The translations under genes and the position numbers were made by a program. Below are positions 40,858 through 51,600 of a stretch of DNA of 64,000 nucleotides, in pieces. Origin of the DNA: Anaerolineae bacterium (lineage in GTDB: Bacteria; Chloroflexota; Anaerolineae; Promineifilales; Promineifilaceae); contig JAUIAP010000007.1 of NCBI GenBank assembly GCA_030425205.1, positions 62,001 to 126,000 of the forward strand, read 5' to 3'. Numbering within the stretch: position 1 is the stretch's first letter; the number at the start of each line of letters is the position of its first letter. A model generated the notes under the pieces. The model saw only the letters and a list, made by a program, of their open reading frames with translations, had not been told where the DNA came from and ran no database searches.

Positions 40858-43800
40858 TTAACTTTTTCGGCCGAACACCACCCCCATCACCGTGAGTAAT
40901 CCCAGCAACAAAAGGAGCCACAGCAATGGGGCAGCGTCCGTTGCGCTGAAGTGGGTTAGCGCAATTGTGGTTGGAACGCCGCCGCGTTCAAATGCGCCCA
41001 TGTCATACTCGCTGCTCGATGCGGAGCCGTCCCCATTTTGCGGGCGGCTGACGTTTTCGAGATCGACGGTCGCACTGCCGCTGCACGCATCGACGGCGGG
41101 CGAACCCGCACTCAGGAAGTAGGAGCCACGCGCCGTTCCCGTGAACTGGGGATCAGCGTTGATGTCACCCGCACCGTCAAACGACTGTGAGCCACTTTCA
41201 GGGGTTTGGGCGATGTTGCAACTGCTGGTGAAGGTGGCGGCGTTGTCGATATTGGTGCCGCGAGTGTTTGACCAGATGATCGTGCGTTGGACGTTGAGCG
41301 TCGCGTCATCATCGGCAGAAATCGCCCAGCCCGCATTGTAGGCCAACGTCGTATGGTCGAGCGTCACGCTGTGCGGGTTGCCGAGCCCACTCGCATTGAT
41401 GGCGTGTGCCGCGTTGTAGTTGGCCGACATCAGGACGTGGTTGAGATTTAACGCCGCGTTGAAACCATAGGAGTCGATAATGCTGCCGACATTGAATTGG
41501 GTGCCATGATTGATGGTCAAGGCGGTGTGGTTGAGGTTGATGGTGCTGTTGTCGGCGTCGATGGCTGCGCCCGTTTCGGCCGAATTGTCCCAAAACTCAG
41601 AGCAGTAGCGTTCTCCAGCGAGCGTCGTCGGGTCACAGGCGATGGCGCGGGTCGCTGACATCTGCGCCCCCATCGTCACCGTTGCCCCATTGCGTGCGGC
41701 GAGACCGCCGCCAGTATCGGCCGAATTCCCCTCAAACAGCACGTTGCTCAAATCGACGACGCTGTTATCCGCATAGAGTCCGCCCCCTGACAGCGCGACG
41801 TTGTTCAAAAAGTCAACGCCCGTCAAATCGACGTTGAGCGTGTCTTCTACCATTAGCCCACCGCCACGCCCTGTGCCAGAATCGGCCGAATTTTCATGCA
41901 GGCTCGGTCGCCCATTCACCGTTTCCAACATCAATATCGTGCCGCCGTTGGCATAGATGCCGCCGCCCGTCGTCGCGCTATTGTTGCGAATCCGTGCCTC
42001 GTCATACGCGCGCACCTCGCTGCCACTGCCGACGAACACCCCACCCCCAAAGACCGCAACGTTGAATTTGACCGCGCTTTGGTCATACATTTCCAGCAGC
42101 GTGTTTGCACCGGTGAGATAGAGACCGCCCCCGCTGCCCGTGACGACGTTACCACGTTCCGCAATGACGCCGCCCACGTCCGCACTGTCGCGCAGGGTGA
42201 TGATTGAGCCGTTGGTCGCATAGATGCCGCCGCCGTCGGTCGCCGTGTTGTCTAGAACTGCGCTGCTGTCGTTGAGTTCGATGGTGGCGTTATCGGCGTA
42301 GATACCACCTCCATTATCGGCCGATTCATTCTGATAAACGTGCGATCCAATGGTGCTGGCGTCATGCAGAATCAGCGTGCCGTTCAGCAGCGCAACGCCA
42401 GCCCCGTCCCCGCTACCCGTGGTCATGCTGTCGCGGATCACGCTGTTGTTGCGGAGTTCGAGCGTCCCCAACACCCGTGCGCCACCGCCTAGCAGCGTTG
42501 CGCTGCCAGCTTCGATATAGCTGTCATCCAGCACCGCCTTTGCATCCCCGTTGACGTAGAGAACGCCCCCATAGGTCGCCGTCGCGTTGCGCAAGGTCAT
42601 GTGGGTAAACGTGACGGTTGCGCCGTTGGTGATTTGGACAAGCCCGCCGGTTGAATCGGCCGAATTTCCCTGCCCTTGAATGTAGACGGACTGTTCAGTT
42701 GCCCCCCCTGCTTCACCCACACACTCGTCACTCGCCGCGATCAGCGTCAACGACTTGTCGATTTCGTCCAACAGCTCACTGTAATGCCCGCGTGTGATGT
42801 AGATGGTGTCGCCATCAGACGCGGCGGCAATCGCGTCGTTAATGCTGCCATAGGCACACCCTGCGCCGTTGATGCCGACGATTTCGACTACCTCATCCGC
42901 CCCCGCATCGTAATCGTTGTTGCCACCGGGCAAACTGGTTGGGCGTGGATCGCCGTCAATATCTTGAAAGTAGGAGACGGTTTCAAAGTAAACTTTGTCC
43001 ACAGCGACAGAGTTGTGCCAGATGTGGAAGTTGTCGTTGTCGGGGTCGATAAAGTTGGGGTCGATGCCAAAGTTGTTGCCGGCGGGCGGGAACGTGCCAT
43101 CGGCCGGTAAAACGGAGGAGCCGAGGCTCGCCGTTGCCCCCAACGTCGTTTCAACCACGTCGCGGCTCATGTCGCCCCAAACGATCAGCGCATCTATATC
43201 GGCGTCATAGGGGCCTGCAATGCCGATCTCATCAAAGGTGTCCACGGATCCGTTTGTGCGGCTGTTGTAGGCAAACGTCAACCCTTCTATGTCGAGATCG
43301 AGCGTTTCGGGGTCGGTGCTGTAGTAGCGCAGGACGAAATTATCGGCCGATTCATTGCGCCCAAAGATCGCATTGACTGTCGTGAGGGTCGTATCAGCCG
43401 TCGCCGTGCGGTTGATGTAGATTGCCGACCCGCGTCCTGACGACGTGTTGTGCATGGCGTGCGATTCTCGAAACATGACATCCGCGCCGCCCGTCGCATA
43501 GATGCCGCCTCCCTGACTATTTCTCGCTGTGTTATGGCTCAGTTGGCGGCACTTTTCGACCGTGCAACTGTCCGAAAAGTGGAAAAACGTAACGTCCGAT
43601 TGGTCGCCTGTCACATAGACCCCGCCACCGCGCTGATCGGCCGTGTTGTAGACAATTTGCCCTTCACCGACGTGAAGCGTCGCATCCCCCGTCACATAGG
43701 CCCCGCCGCCGCTGCCCGATGTCGCCTCGTTTGCGACAATCGCCGCCGTATGCCAATGGTTGACATCAACATAACTCCCATTTGTTGCGTAGATGCCGCC

Positions 43801-44883
43801 TCCGTTGGCGGCGCGGTTCGCTTCAACTTGGCTGTTGTTGCCAGCGAGCCAAAGCGTGCAATCATCGAGATAGAGACCACCCCCAGCAAGCGTTGCCGTG
43901 TTGCCGAGTGGCACGATGAATTGGTGTCCAACTGCCCCATTGTGCGTCAGTTGGATGAATGCGTTGCCTTCGCAGTAGACCCCGCCCCCTGCATCGCTTG
44001 CACTGTTACGATAGATGGTCGAATTATCGACCGTCAAGTATGCATTGTCGCCAGAGATATGCACGCCCCCGCCAAACGTCGAGCTGTTGTCGCGCACCGT
44101 ACTAAATCTGAGCCGTAGATGGTAGCTGTCGTTAACTTCAACGCCACCACCATACCCTTCGTCGTCGCTGCCACCCATGATGACGAAATGTTCGATCACG
44201 ACATCATCGCGATTCGGCGCAACAGCGGTTGACCCCGTAAGCTCAAACACGCTGTCATTTTCTCCCGTCGCATCCAGCGTCGTCAGGCTGCCGTTTGTGC
44301 CCGTGCAGTTTGCATCATAGCCGCCGATGATGGTCAGCTCCTTGCCGCCTGTGATGTTGACCGTCGCCGCGCTGCCCGTGAACGTTTTGCCTTCGACGTG
44401 GATAATGTCGCCGCTGACGGCCGCTGAGACCGCCGCTTGCAGGGTGTCGTGTGTGCAGTTTGTGCCGACGGTGAGCGTGGTGGCGGCGCGTTGGGGTGGG
44501 GTGGTTTGGGATGCAATCACTTCGCATGGGGCTGCATGACAACGTGCCGCCCGATTGGTTGCGCGGCGTGTCATTTCGGCTTGCGCGAGGTTTGCTTGTT
44601 CGGCCGAATCGAGCAACGCCACCTCTGCCTCTGATAGCAGTTCCCGCCCGACAACCGCTGGCAGCACGGGGGGTGGCGCAACCTCATCACGCATCTGCGC
44701 CGCTAGCATCTGCTCACGTTCGGGCAATGCCTGCATCAACTGATCGATCAGCAGCGCGTCACCCGCGTTATACGCTTGTTCAATCGCTATCCAGATGGGG
44801 TCGGTCGCTTGGGCTTGCTGGATTCGGCCGAAAAATAACACGCTAAAAAGCAATATAATCGTTAAAAATCGTCTCTTGTTCAT
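40858..44883 (-). CDS. large secreted beta-helix protein (PMP/choice-of-anchor type), C-terminally anchored
   Basis: This is a 1341-residue exported protein. I start it at ATG 44883 (MNKRRFLTIILLFSVLFFG), behind GGAGACAATC. After the signal peptide comes a helical segment (about 25-110) rich in Glu and Gln. It is followed by two blocks of right-handed beta-helix (about 140-620 and 680-1290) with dense GGGIYATNGS, GGGVYVTGD and NSADTGGG motifs. Each block opens with a segment of the NGAGCAYGSINDAIAAASDGDTIYI type, which suggests an internal duplication. The C-terminus is PLLWLLLLLGLLTVMGVVFGRKS. It probably forms a long surface fibre. It is 18 bp downstream of the 77-residue small gene and, through it, shares a divergent promoter region with a BTAD regulator. 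Confidence 0.88.
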   Translation of the reverse strand: MNKRRFLTIILLFSVLFFGRIQQAQATDPIWIAIEQAYNAGDALLIDQLMQALPEREQMLAAQMRDEVAPPPVLPAVVGRELLSEAEVALLDSAEQANLAQAEMTRRATNRAARCHAAPCEVIASQTTPPQRAATTLTVGTNCTHDTLQAAVSAAVSGDIIHVEGKTFTGSAATVNITGGKELTIIGGYDANCTGTNGSLTTLDATGENDSVFELTGSTAVAPNRDDVVIEHFVIMGGSDDEGYGGGVEVNDSYHLRLRFSTVRDNSSTFGGGVHISGDNAYLTVDNSTIYRNSASDAGGGVYCEGNAFIQLTHNGAVGHQFIVPLGNTATLAGGGLYLDDCTLWLAGNNSQVEANRAANGGGIYATNGSYVDVNHWHTAAIVANEATSGSGGGAYVTGDATLHVGEGQIVYNTADQRGGGVYVTGDQSDVTFFHFSDSCTVEKCRQLSHNTARNSQGGGIYATGGADVMFRESHAMHNTSSGRGSAIYINRTATADTTLTTVNAIFGRNESADNFVLRYYSTDPETLDLDIEGLTFAYNSRTNGSVDTFDEIGIAGPYDADIDALIVWGDMSRDVVETTLGATASLGSSVLPADGTFPPAGNNFGIDPNFIDPDNDNFHIWHNSVAVDKVYFETVSYFQDIDGDPRPTSLPGGNNDYDAGADEVVEIVGINGAGCAYGSINDAIAAASDGDTIYITRGHYSELLDEIDKSLTLIAASDECVGEAGGATEQSVYIQGQGNSADSTGGLVQITNGATVTFTHMTLRNATATYGGVLYVNGDAKAVLDDSYIEAGSATLLGGGARVLGTLELRNNSVIRDSMTTGSGDGAGVALLNGTLILHDASTIGSHVYQNESADNGGGIYADNATIELNDSSAVLDNTATDGGGIYATNGSIITLRDSADVGGVIAERGNVVTGSGGGLYLTGANTLLEMYDQSAVKFNVAVFGGGVFVGSGSEVRAYDEARIRNNSATTGGGIYANGGTILMLETVNGRPSLHENSADSGTGRGGGLMVEDTLNVDLTGVDFLNNVALSGGGLYADNSVVDLSNVLFEGNSADTGGGLAARNGATVTMGAQMSATRAIACDPTTLAGERYCSEFWDNSAETGAAIDADNSTINLNHTALTINHGTQFNVGSIIDSYGFNAALNLNHVLMSANYNAAHAINASGLGNPHSVTLDHTTLAYNAGWAISADDDATLNVQRTIIWSNTRGTNIDNAATFTSSCNIAQTPESGSQSFDGAGDINADPQFTGTARGSYFLSAGSPAVDACSGSATVDLENVSRPQNGDGSASSSEYDMGAFERGGVPTTIALTHFSATDAAPLLWLLLLLGLLTVMGVVFGRKS

Positions 44884-44901
44884 GATTGTCTCCATATTGT
44901 T

Positions 44902-45135
44902 TCACCGGCGCCTTTCAAACGAGTCGAAACGGTTGTCACCAATTGGGTCAGGATTCTTTTCTTCAGCCTGAACCATCTGCTCCTGCAAAAACGCGACCAA
45001 CTGTGACAGATCCGCAAACCCAATCTGCTCACCCGATTGCGCCGCTTCCAGACTAAATCGCCACGTTGCATCCGTCTCTGCCCAATAGCGCAGCAGATAG
45101 GCGTGATATGAATTGGGCAGATGTTTGTTGTTCAT
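44902..45135 (-). CDS. 77-residue small protein, paralogue of the gene at 40449-40652
   Basis: ATG 45135 opens MNNKHLPNSYHAYLLRYWAE, followed by TWRFSLEAAQ and IGFADLSQLVAFLQEQM. It has the same W / WRxxLE / F-x-L-x-x-L-x-x-F-L scheme as the smaller paralogue, then a charged tail ending RRR. It is the first gene of the beta-helix unit and faces the BTAD regulator across 72 bp. I know no characterised member; cytoplasmic location is inferred from the lack of a signal. Confidence 0.7.
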   Translation of the reverse strand: MNNKHLPNSYHAYLLRYWAETDATWRFSLEAAQSGEQIGFADLSQLVAFLQEQMVQAEEKNPDPIGDNRFDSFERRR

Positions 45136-45148
45136 GCGACCAATTTAG

Positions 45149-45191
45149 CAGTTCATCGTGATGAGTTCGTGAACTGTTCGCGTGTTATACT
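45149..45191. promoter_or_regulatory. divergent promoter region with inverted repeats
   Basis: CAGTTCA (45149-45155) and TGAACTG (45170-45176) form an inverted repeat with a 14 bp centre. Nested within and beside it are the short palindromes CATCGTGATG and GTTCGTGAAC. TATACT at 45186-45191 is a good -10 for the plus-strand regulator. The only 72 bp between the regulator and the beta-helix operon is thus occupied by an operator-like sequence. Confidence 0.55.
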
Positions 45192-45207
45192 GATCTGCGG
45201 CAGGCAA

Positions 45208-48200
45208 ATGACTATGAAAACGATCCAACTCAACTTGTTAGGTGGTGTTGAAATTACGCGCAACGGGCAACCTGTGACGGGGTTTGTGTCGGACAAGGTG
45301 CGCGCGCTGCTGATCTACCTCGCCGTGACGGGGCGCACGCATACCCGCGACACGCTGGCGACGCTCTTCTGGGGGGATGTGTCTGAAACGGATGCGAAGA
45401 CGAGTTTGCGCCAAGCTCTCTCCAACCTGCGAAAAACGGTTCCCGACTGTTTAACCATCACGCGCCACACGGTTGCAATTCGGCCTGAACAGGTTGGGCT
45501 TGATGTGCGCCTGTTTTTGGAAGAATCGGCCGATCTCTATCACGGCGATTTCTTGGCTGGTTTTCACGTCAGCGATGCCGCCCGCTTTGACGAGTGGGTA
45601 CTTGTGCAACGGGAGCAGTTGCGACAACATGGCTTGGTCGTTTTTACACAACTGGCTGAGTCGGCTCTCGCACGGGGCGCGTATGACGAGGGGATCGCGC
45701 TGCTGCAACGTCTGCTGCAACTCGACCCGTGGCGCGAGGCGTTGCATCGTCGCCTGATGCGCCAGTTGGCCCGCATGGGACGCTACAACGCGGCACTGGC
45801 ACAATATGAACAGTGCGTGACGCTGTTGCGAACGGAGTTGGGGGTGCAACCGACTGCAGAGACAAGCGGATTGGCAGAACGCATCATGGCGTTGCGCGAG
45901 ACGGGGGAGCGCGTGCAGTTGCCCGCCTTGGGATCGCTTTTCGGCCGAATTCCCGACCTCGACGACCTCGCCCAACTGCTCAACAACCCCGATTGTCGGC
46001 TCATTACCATTTTGGGCGCGGGGGGGATGGGCAAAACACGGTTGGCGGTCGAGGCGGCGCGGCGCAATGCGTTTGCGTTTTTGGATGGGGTTTGGTGGGT
46101 GTCGCTGGCGGAGGGGGATGATTTGGCGCGACCGATTGCCAATGCGCTCAACCTCTCACTCAGCGGACGGGGCGATCCGCAATCGGTTGTGCAATCCTAT
46201 CTGCGCGACAAAGAGTTGCTGCTCGTGTTGGACAATTTTGAGCATCTGATCGACGCGGCGACATGGCTTTCCGACCTGCTGCAACATGCGCCACAGATCA
46301 AATGTCTCGTCACCTCGCGGGTCGCGCTGCAACTGCGTGATGAGTGGCTGTTTGATCTCGCCGGGTTGCCGTATGCGGTCGCCGCTGATCCCGCGTGGCG
46401 CGACTATCCCGCCGTACAGCTGTTTGACGAACGCGCCCGCCGCATGAACCGCCATTTCACGTTGGAGCAGGCGTGCGTCACCCAACTGTGTCAACTCGTC
46501 GACGGGCTGCCGCTTGCGCTGGAGCTGGCTGCCGCCGCAATTCGCACCCAATCTTGTGCCGATATCGTGACCGCTATCACAACCCATCTCGACGCACTAC
46601 ACAGCAAATGGCGCGATCTCCCCGCCCGCCATCGCAGCCTGCGCGCCGTCTTTGACCATTCATGGGCGTTGTTGTCGTCGCAAGAACAGGCGACCCTAGC
46701 CCAGCTTTCGATCTTTCGGGGCAGCTTTTCGCATGAGGCGGCGGCGGTCGTCACAAACACACGGCGACAACAGCTAGAGCAGCTTTGTCACCAGTCGCTC
46801 GTCAAACATGCCGCGACCGATCGCTATCAACTGCATGAGATGGTGCGCCAATTTGCGGCTGAAAAATTGACCGATCCCACGCCAACCGCGCAACGTCACG
46901 CCGACTATTATGCCGCATTTTTGCAGCAGCAGGAGGGGGAGATTATCGGCCGAAATGTCGCCGCCGGTCTCAACGCCATCGCGCAAAATTTGGAGGACAT
47001 TCGCGCCGCATGGCAACGGCTGGCAGAGACAGGGGCGGCAAATCAGTTAATTCAAGGAGCGGATGCGCTGGCGAGCTACTACTTGGCAAGAGGGCCTGTG
47101 CAGGATGCGGTGGTCGCATTTGAAGCGGCGGTGCAACATGTGGAGGCGGAGCCGCTGTTGCTGCGATTAGCGCAATTTTGGAACAAGCAGTCGAACTACG
47201 CCCAATCGTTGCCGCTGCTGGAACGGCTGGTGGGAGTGGAGAAATCGGCCGAAACTCGCGCCACAGCCCACCGGCTGATCGGAGAATCCCACTACACACA
47301 AGGCAACCTCAGTGACGCGCGGACTCATCTGGAACGCAGCTTGGCATTGGCGCAACAGCCGTTAACCCGCGCCAACGCCCACAGCGCACTCGGCATCTGC
47401 CATTGGTATTCGGCCGATTACACAGCCGCCCGTCAGCAGTTCGAGCTGGCACGCGACATCTTTGCACAAATCGGCAATCGACTGGGCAGCATTCGTTCAA
47501 CTGGCAATTTGGGCAATGTCGCTCTCTTTCAGGATGACTACCCAACTGCCCGCCGTTACTACAAGGAGACGTTGCAGCAGGTCACGGGTCTCGACAATCG
47601 CAATCTGGAGGCCGCGCTGCATATGAATTTGGGGGTCGTCAACGCCTATCAAAATGATTATGCCACCAGCCAACACAACTATGAACGCGCCTTACGTCTG
47701 CATCAACGCTTGGGCGACGTTACGGGTCAGGCGAACACGTTGGGCAACTTGGGGATCACGGCGCAACATTTAGGGGATTACGCACGCTCTGTGCAACTGT
47801 TCCGCCGTGCATTGACGAACAGTTATGCCAACCGTAATTTCCATAATGCGATGCTGTGCGAGACGAATCTGGGAATGACGTGGCAACTGTTGGGGGATTA
47901 CAAGGCGGCACAAACGGCATACGAGCGCGCATTGGAACTTTCGGCCGAAATCGACCAAGACGACCCCATGATCTTCGCCTTCTACAGCTTATGGTCACAC
48001 CAGCAGGGGGATCAACAGCGGGCAGTCACATTTGCCGAACGCGCCCTCGCCTTATGTGACAAAACGATGCAGCGACGCACACGCAACTATGCCCAAACCC
48101 ATCTCGCCCACGCCCTCGTCGCGCAAGGTGATCTCGACGCGGCACGCCCTCACTATGTGGAAGCTCTCGCAGAACGTCGCGCATTGGGGCAAGCCAATCT

Positions 48201-48522
48201 CGTGCTAGAGCCGCTGATGGGGCTGACAGAGATTGCGCTGCAACAAGACGATAATGCGACTGCCCTACGTCACGCCGAAGCGATATTTGAGCATCTGAAA
48301 TCGGCCGATGTGGGCGGCTGTTTTGAACCGCTGCGCATCTATTGGACTTGCTATCGCGCCCTCCGCGCCAACGCTGACCCGCGTGCCGCAACCGTTCGCC
48401 AAATGGCACAATCGCTCCTGCACAGTCGCGCCGACCGACTCAACGACAAACGCTGGCGGGAGCGATATTTGGGGTTGCCGTTGCATCGGGAGATTAGGGG
48501 GTTAGGTCGCTCAAGAGAATAA
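45208..48522 (+). CDS. BTAD (SARP-like) regulator with ATPase and long TPR region
   Basis: This is a regulator of about 1104 residues. I start it at ATG 45208 (MTMKTIQLNLLGG); ATG 45214 is equally possible. The longer frame to 45121 crosses the promoter. It has a winged-helix DNA-binding domain (about 1-95, RDTLATLFWGDV), a BTAD domain (about 100-240, YHGDFLAGFHVSDAARFDEW), an ATPase with P-loop GAGGMGKTR (about 270) and Walker B LLLVLDNFEHL, and then many TPRs (about 640-1090). The TPRs include GNLGNVALFQDDYPTARRYY-like units. It closely parallels the regulator at 19663 in layout. Its divergent neighbour is the beta-helix unit, making this the probable target. The ligand of the TPR region is unknown. 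Confidence 0.92.
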   Translation: MTMKTIQLNLLGGVEITRNGQPVTGFVSDKVRALLIYLAVTGRTHTRDTLATLFWGDVSETDAKTSLRQALSNLRKTVPDCLTITRHTVAIRPEQVGLDVRLFLEESADLYHGDFLAGFHVSDAARFDEWVLVQREQLRQHGLVVFTQLAESALARGAYDEGIALLQRLLQLDPWREALHRRLMRQLARMGRYNAALAQYEQCVTLLRTELGVQPTAETSGLAERIMALRETGERVQLPALGSLFGRIPDLDDLAQLLNNPDCRLITILGAGGMGKTRLAVEAARRNAFAFLDGVWWVSLAEGDDLARPIANALNLSLSGRGDPQSVVQSYLRDKELLLVLDNFEHLIDAATWLSDLLQHAPQIKCLVTSRVALQLRDEWLFDLAGLPYAVAADPAWRDYPAVQLFDERARRMNRHFTLEQACVTQLCQLVDGLPLALELAAAAIRTQSCADIVTAITTHLDALHSKWRDLPARHRSLRAVFDHSWALLSSQEQATLAQLSIFRGSFSHEAAAVVTNTRRQQLEQLCHQSLVKHAATDRYQLHEMVRQFAAEKLTDPTPTAQRHADYYAAFLQQQEGEIIGRNVAAGLNAIAQNLEDIRAAWQRLAETGAANQLIQGADALASYYLARGPVQDAVVAFEAAVQHVEAEPLLLRLAQFWNKQSNYAQSLPLLERLVGVEKSAETRATAHRLIGESHYTQGNLSDARTHLERSLALAQQPLTRANAHSALGICHWYSADYTAARQQFELARDIFAQIGNRLGSIRSTGNLGNVALFQDDYPTARRYYKETLQQVTGLDNRNLEAALHMNLGVVNAYQNDYATSQHNYERALRLHQRLGDVTGQANTLGNLGITAQHLGDYARSVQLFRRALTNSYANRNFHNAMLCETNLGMTWQLLGDYKAAQTAYERALELSAEIDQDDPMIFAFYSLWSHQQGDQQRAVTFAERALALCDKTMQRRTRNYAQTHLAHALVAQGDLDAARPHYVEALAERRALGQANLVLEPLMGLTEIALQQDDNATALRHAEAIFEHLKSADVGGCFEPLRIYWTCYRALRANADPRAATVRQMAQSLLHSRADRLNDKRWRERYLGLPLHREIRGLGRSRE

Positions 48523-48532
48523 ATTGTTTAAG

Positions 48533-48598
48533 CGTATTGCGTATTGCGTGGTGCGTATTGCGTACTAGATTCACGCATTACGCACCACGCACCACGCA
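48533..48598. repeat. family A copy 8 (mixed GTATTGC/GTGGTGC units)
   Basis: GTATTGCGTATTGCGTGG (from 48535) faces the complementary arm CATTACGCACCACGCACC (about 48575-48592). It is followed by GTGGCGAAAACCTAAAGAC (48603-48621), a segment identical to that beside copy 2 at 5809-5827. It lies between convergent genes. Confidence 0.78.
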
Positions 48599-48623
48599 CT
48601 AAGGTGGCGAAAACCTAAAGACC

Positions 48624-51600
48624 CTAACCAAAGCCCGCAACGTTCCGCCGCCGTATCTGAATAGTAAATAACCCCAGCAGCAGAGCTAACATCGACCAGA
48701 GCCAGATTGTCGAGCCGCTAGATCCAGCAGTTAGCACACGCATTGTAACGTGCGTTGGAATGGCATCGACATTGAAATCGACGCCGTTGCTGACCGCTTG
48801 AACAGGTTCGGGATTTTGCACGCGAATCTGGGCCGCACGACCAAAAGCCGTCTCCGCTGCGGGCAGGGTCGCCTGTAGCTGCGTGCTGTTGACAAATGTG
48901 GTTGCCAAGACGCTGCCATCGAACAAAACCGTCGCCCCGTTCATGAATTCCGTGCCGTTGACTGTCAACGTGTGTGAACCCGAACCTTCAATGACCTGTG
49001 TTGGAGAGACGGTCGTGATGGCTGGGGCTGGGCTTGTGACGTGGACGATGAGGGGGCTGCTTTCTATATTATCGGCCGAATCATCCGACCGCACCGTAAC
49101 AACATGCTCGCCAACCGTCATTGCATCCGTCGGTACATAGCCCAAGACAATGGATGGCAGGGCAATTGTGGTCATCTCTTGTCCGTCCCAGATCATCTTG
49201 TCATTCGGCTCAAAGTCGCTGCCTTCAATCGTCAGCCAGAGCGCGTCAGACGGGAGAGCGATGGTGCTTGGCGCAATCGATGCAACCTGCGGCGTTCGTT
49301 TTAGATGGGATGTCGCCCATGTGTTGGGGTTGCGCCAGCCTGCATCGTGCGGCCAATAGTAGTCGTCGCCTTGTGAATCGACCCATGAATGTTCGACCGT
49401 GATAGCAGAAACATCAGCGGCGATAAAGACCATGCCACGCTCGATCCGTAGTTCCGCGTTCCATGTGCCGCTGTCACTGCCTGCGCTCACTTCGGCCGAA
49501 AATGTGTTTTCGATATACGCGCTGACCGTCTCCGCAAACCCCCCGCTGCCATCACCCGCAAGCACCAGCAAGCGACCATCAGGATAGACTTCAAAACGAT
49601 AGTCACCCGATTGAGCATAAAACTCACCACTGCCATTTCCGTCGATGCGAACGCCCGCATACTCGTTAAACGTCCCGTTGCGCAGCCCGCTAAAGCACAC
49701 ATAGAGATAGTCGTCAGACTGTGTGAAGCTGGCCACTGCCTGTGACCCATCGCTGTAGCGTTCTAGTGGGACAGTATCACCCTCACTGTAGTTGGCGTCG
49801 AGACAGCGACCGTCGAGTACGGCGGCTCCCTTGCCCATCCGCAGTGGGGCGACGTGAAAGGTAATGGTGTGGCTACCCGTCGCGTTGCGCGTGTTGTCAG
49901 CCGCACGGCCAACCAGCGTGTACGCACCGGGTGCGAGGCCCGTGAGCGACAGTTGCGCCCCAGCACCGACAGAACTGCCGTTGAGCGTCCAGTTCAAATC
50001 GGCCGAATCGATCACGCCATCTTCAGGATCGACCGCCTGACCACGCACGCTGATCGTGGCGCCAGCGGGGAAAATCTGCCCATCAATCGGTGCGTCGATG
50101 TAGACATCTGGCGTGCGATTTGGCACGGTAAATGAGTTTGACGTGCGCAGCGACGTGTTGATGCCATCGCTGCTGACGATGCGCAGGAGACCATTTTGAC
50201 CGTTGCTGCCGGCCCAATCTGTCGTGTCGAGCATTACTTCATACTCGTCGCCGCCATCTGCTCGATTTCGCAAATTATGCGCGACAACGCGCCACGTTGC
50301 GCCGTTGTCTGGGCTGTAATGGATTGAGAAGGTCAGTGGTTCGCTGTCGGATGCGGTCCATCGGGCAAGCAGTTGTGACGTGGCAACTTCTCCACCCGCC
50401 GGTAGCTCAAGCGTCGTTTGGGGTATGACGGCACCGGGCGCGAGGCTGTCCACAACAACTCCGTTCATCAACAGATCGATCGATGTGACCAGTCCAGATG
50501 GGCGTGGGAAGGATGCGCCAAACCACTGTGTGCTGCTAAATTCGTCGTCCATCTCTTGCGGCGTGATGTTATAGGTTTGGCTTGTTCCCAAGACGACGTT
50601 GAAGCGAATTTGCACGGTGGCGGCGTGTTCGGCCGATTCTGCCGCAAGCTCGCCCCAATCCGTCAACACCTCGCGGCTGACGCTTGTGCTCGGCATCGTC
50701 CATGCCGTTCCCAATGTCCCGCTCAAACTTTGTGTCTCCACCACACCTGACACCAAGACGATGCTCGCCGCATTCGTGACGGCTGTGGCGGCGGCCTGTT
50801 GTTCGGCTGCCCGATTGCCGTCGCGCGTATTGCCCAGCTCATTAAAAATCGCACGCCATGTAAAATCACTCGTCCATTGAGGCCCACAGTAGGACATCAC
50901 ATCGGCCGCACCTGTCGGGCCGATGATCTGTTCACGCACCGATTCAAATCCAAAGTGTGTCGTCTCATCAATCGGTGAACTATCTTCGATTTGGTTGGGT
51001 GGATAGGGGTAGAAACCGGGATCATCGGGATCGTTGCAGTCGGTGTGTTTTCGGCCGAAATTGTGTCCCATTTCATGGGCGACGATTGGCTCAAGCCCGC
51101 TGATCGGCCAGCCCGCAAAGTTCACGCCCCATGCGTTCCCCGTATATGGCAGTTTGACCCAAAGCTGATCTTGGTCACGATAGGCGATCCCACCGAGCGT
51201 CCCAGTGTCGGTGTCTGGATGCACGATGCCCATGTAGAGCGTCCGTGCCCCTGCATCGTCACACTCGTCTGGATCATCCGACAATTGATCGTGCCACCAG
51301 AGGTTTTGCAAAATTTTAGTGCGATCGTCGGGTAATTCATAAGGGCTATAAAAAGGCCAAATCCCCTCTTCAAGCAAGCCGCCCTGCTTGTAACGCCAGA
51401 TGGCTGATGCGGGCAACATGCGTTCACCTTGGGCAACGGCAAAGCCATAATTTGCCATCGTGGTTGAAGGCTTCGGTGCATGTGTGCGCACGCGCAGCGC
51501 GACGACGCAGATCGGTGGCTTGGCATTAAATGTCACCGTGCGCGCTGCCGTGTTGGGCAAGGTATCGTACAGCTTGCGCGGATCGGTTGTGACGGCTAAC

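Noticed and set aside
42676..44118. Plus-strand frames opposite the large beta-helix gene
   Set aside because: They come from the repetitive GGGIYA-coding rungs read in antisense, with no start signals or domains.
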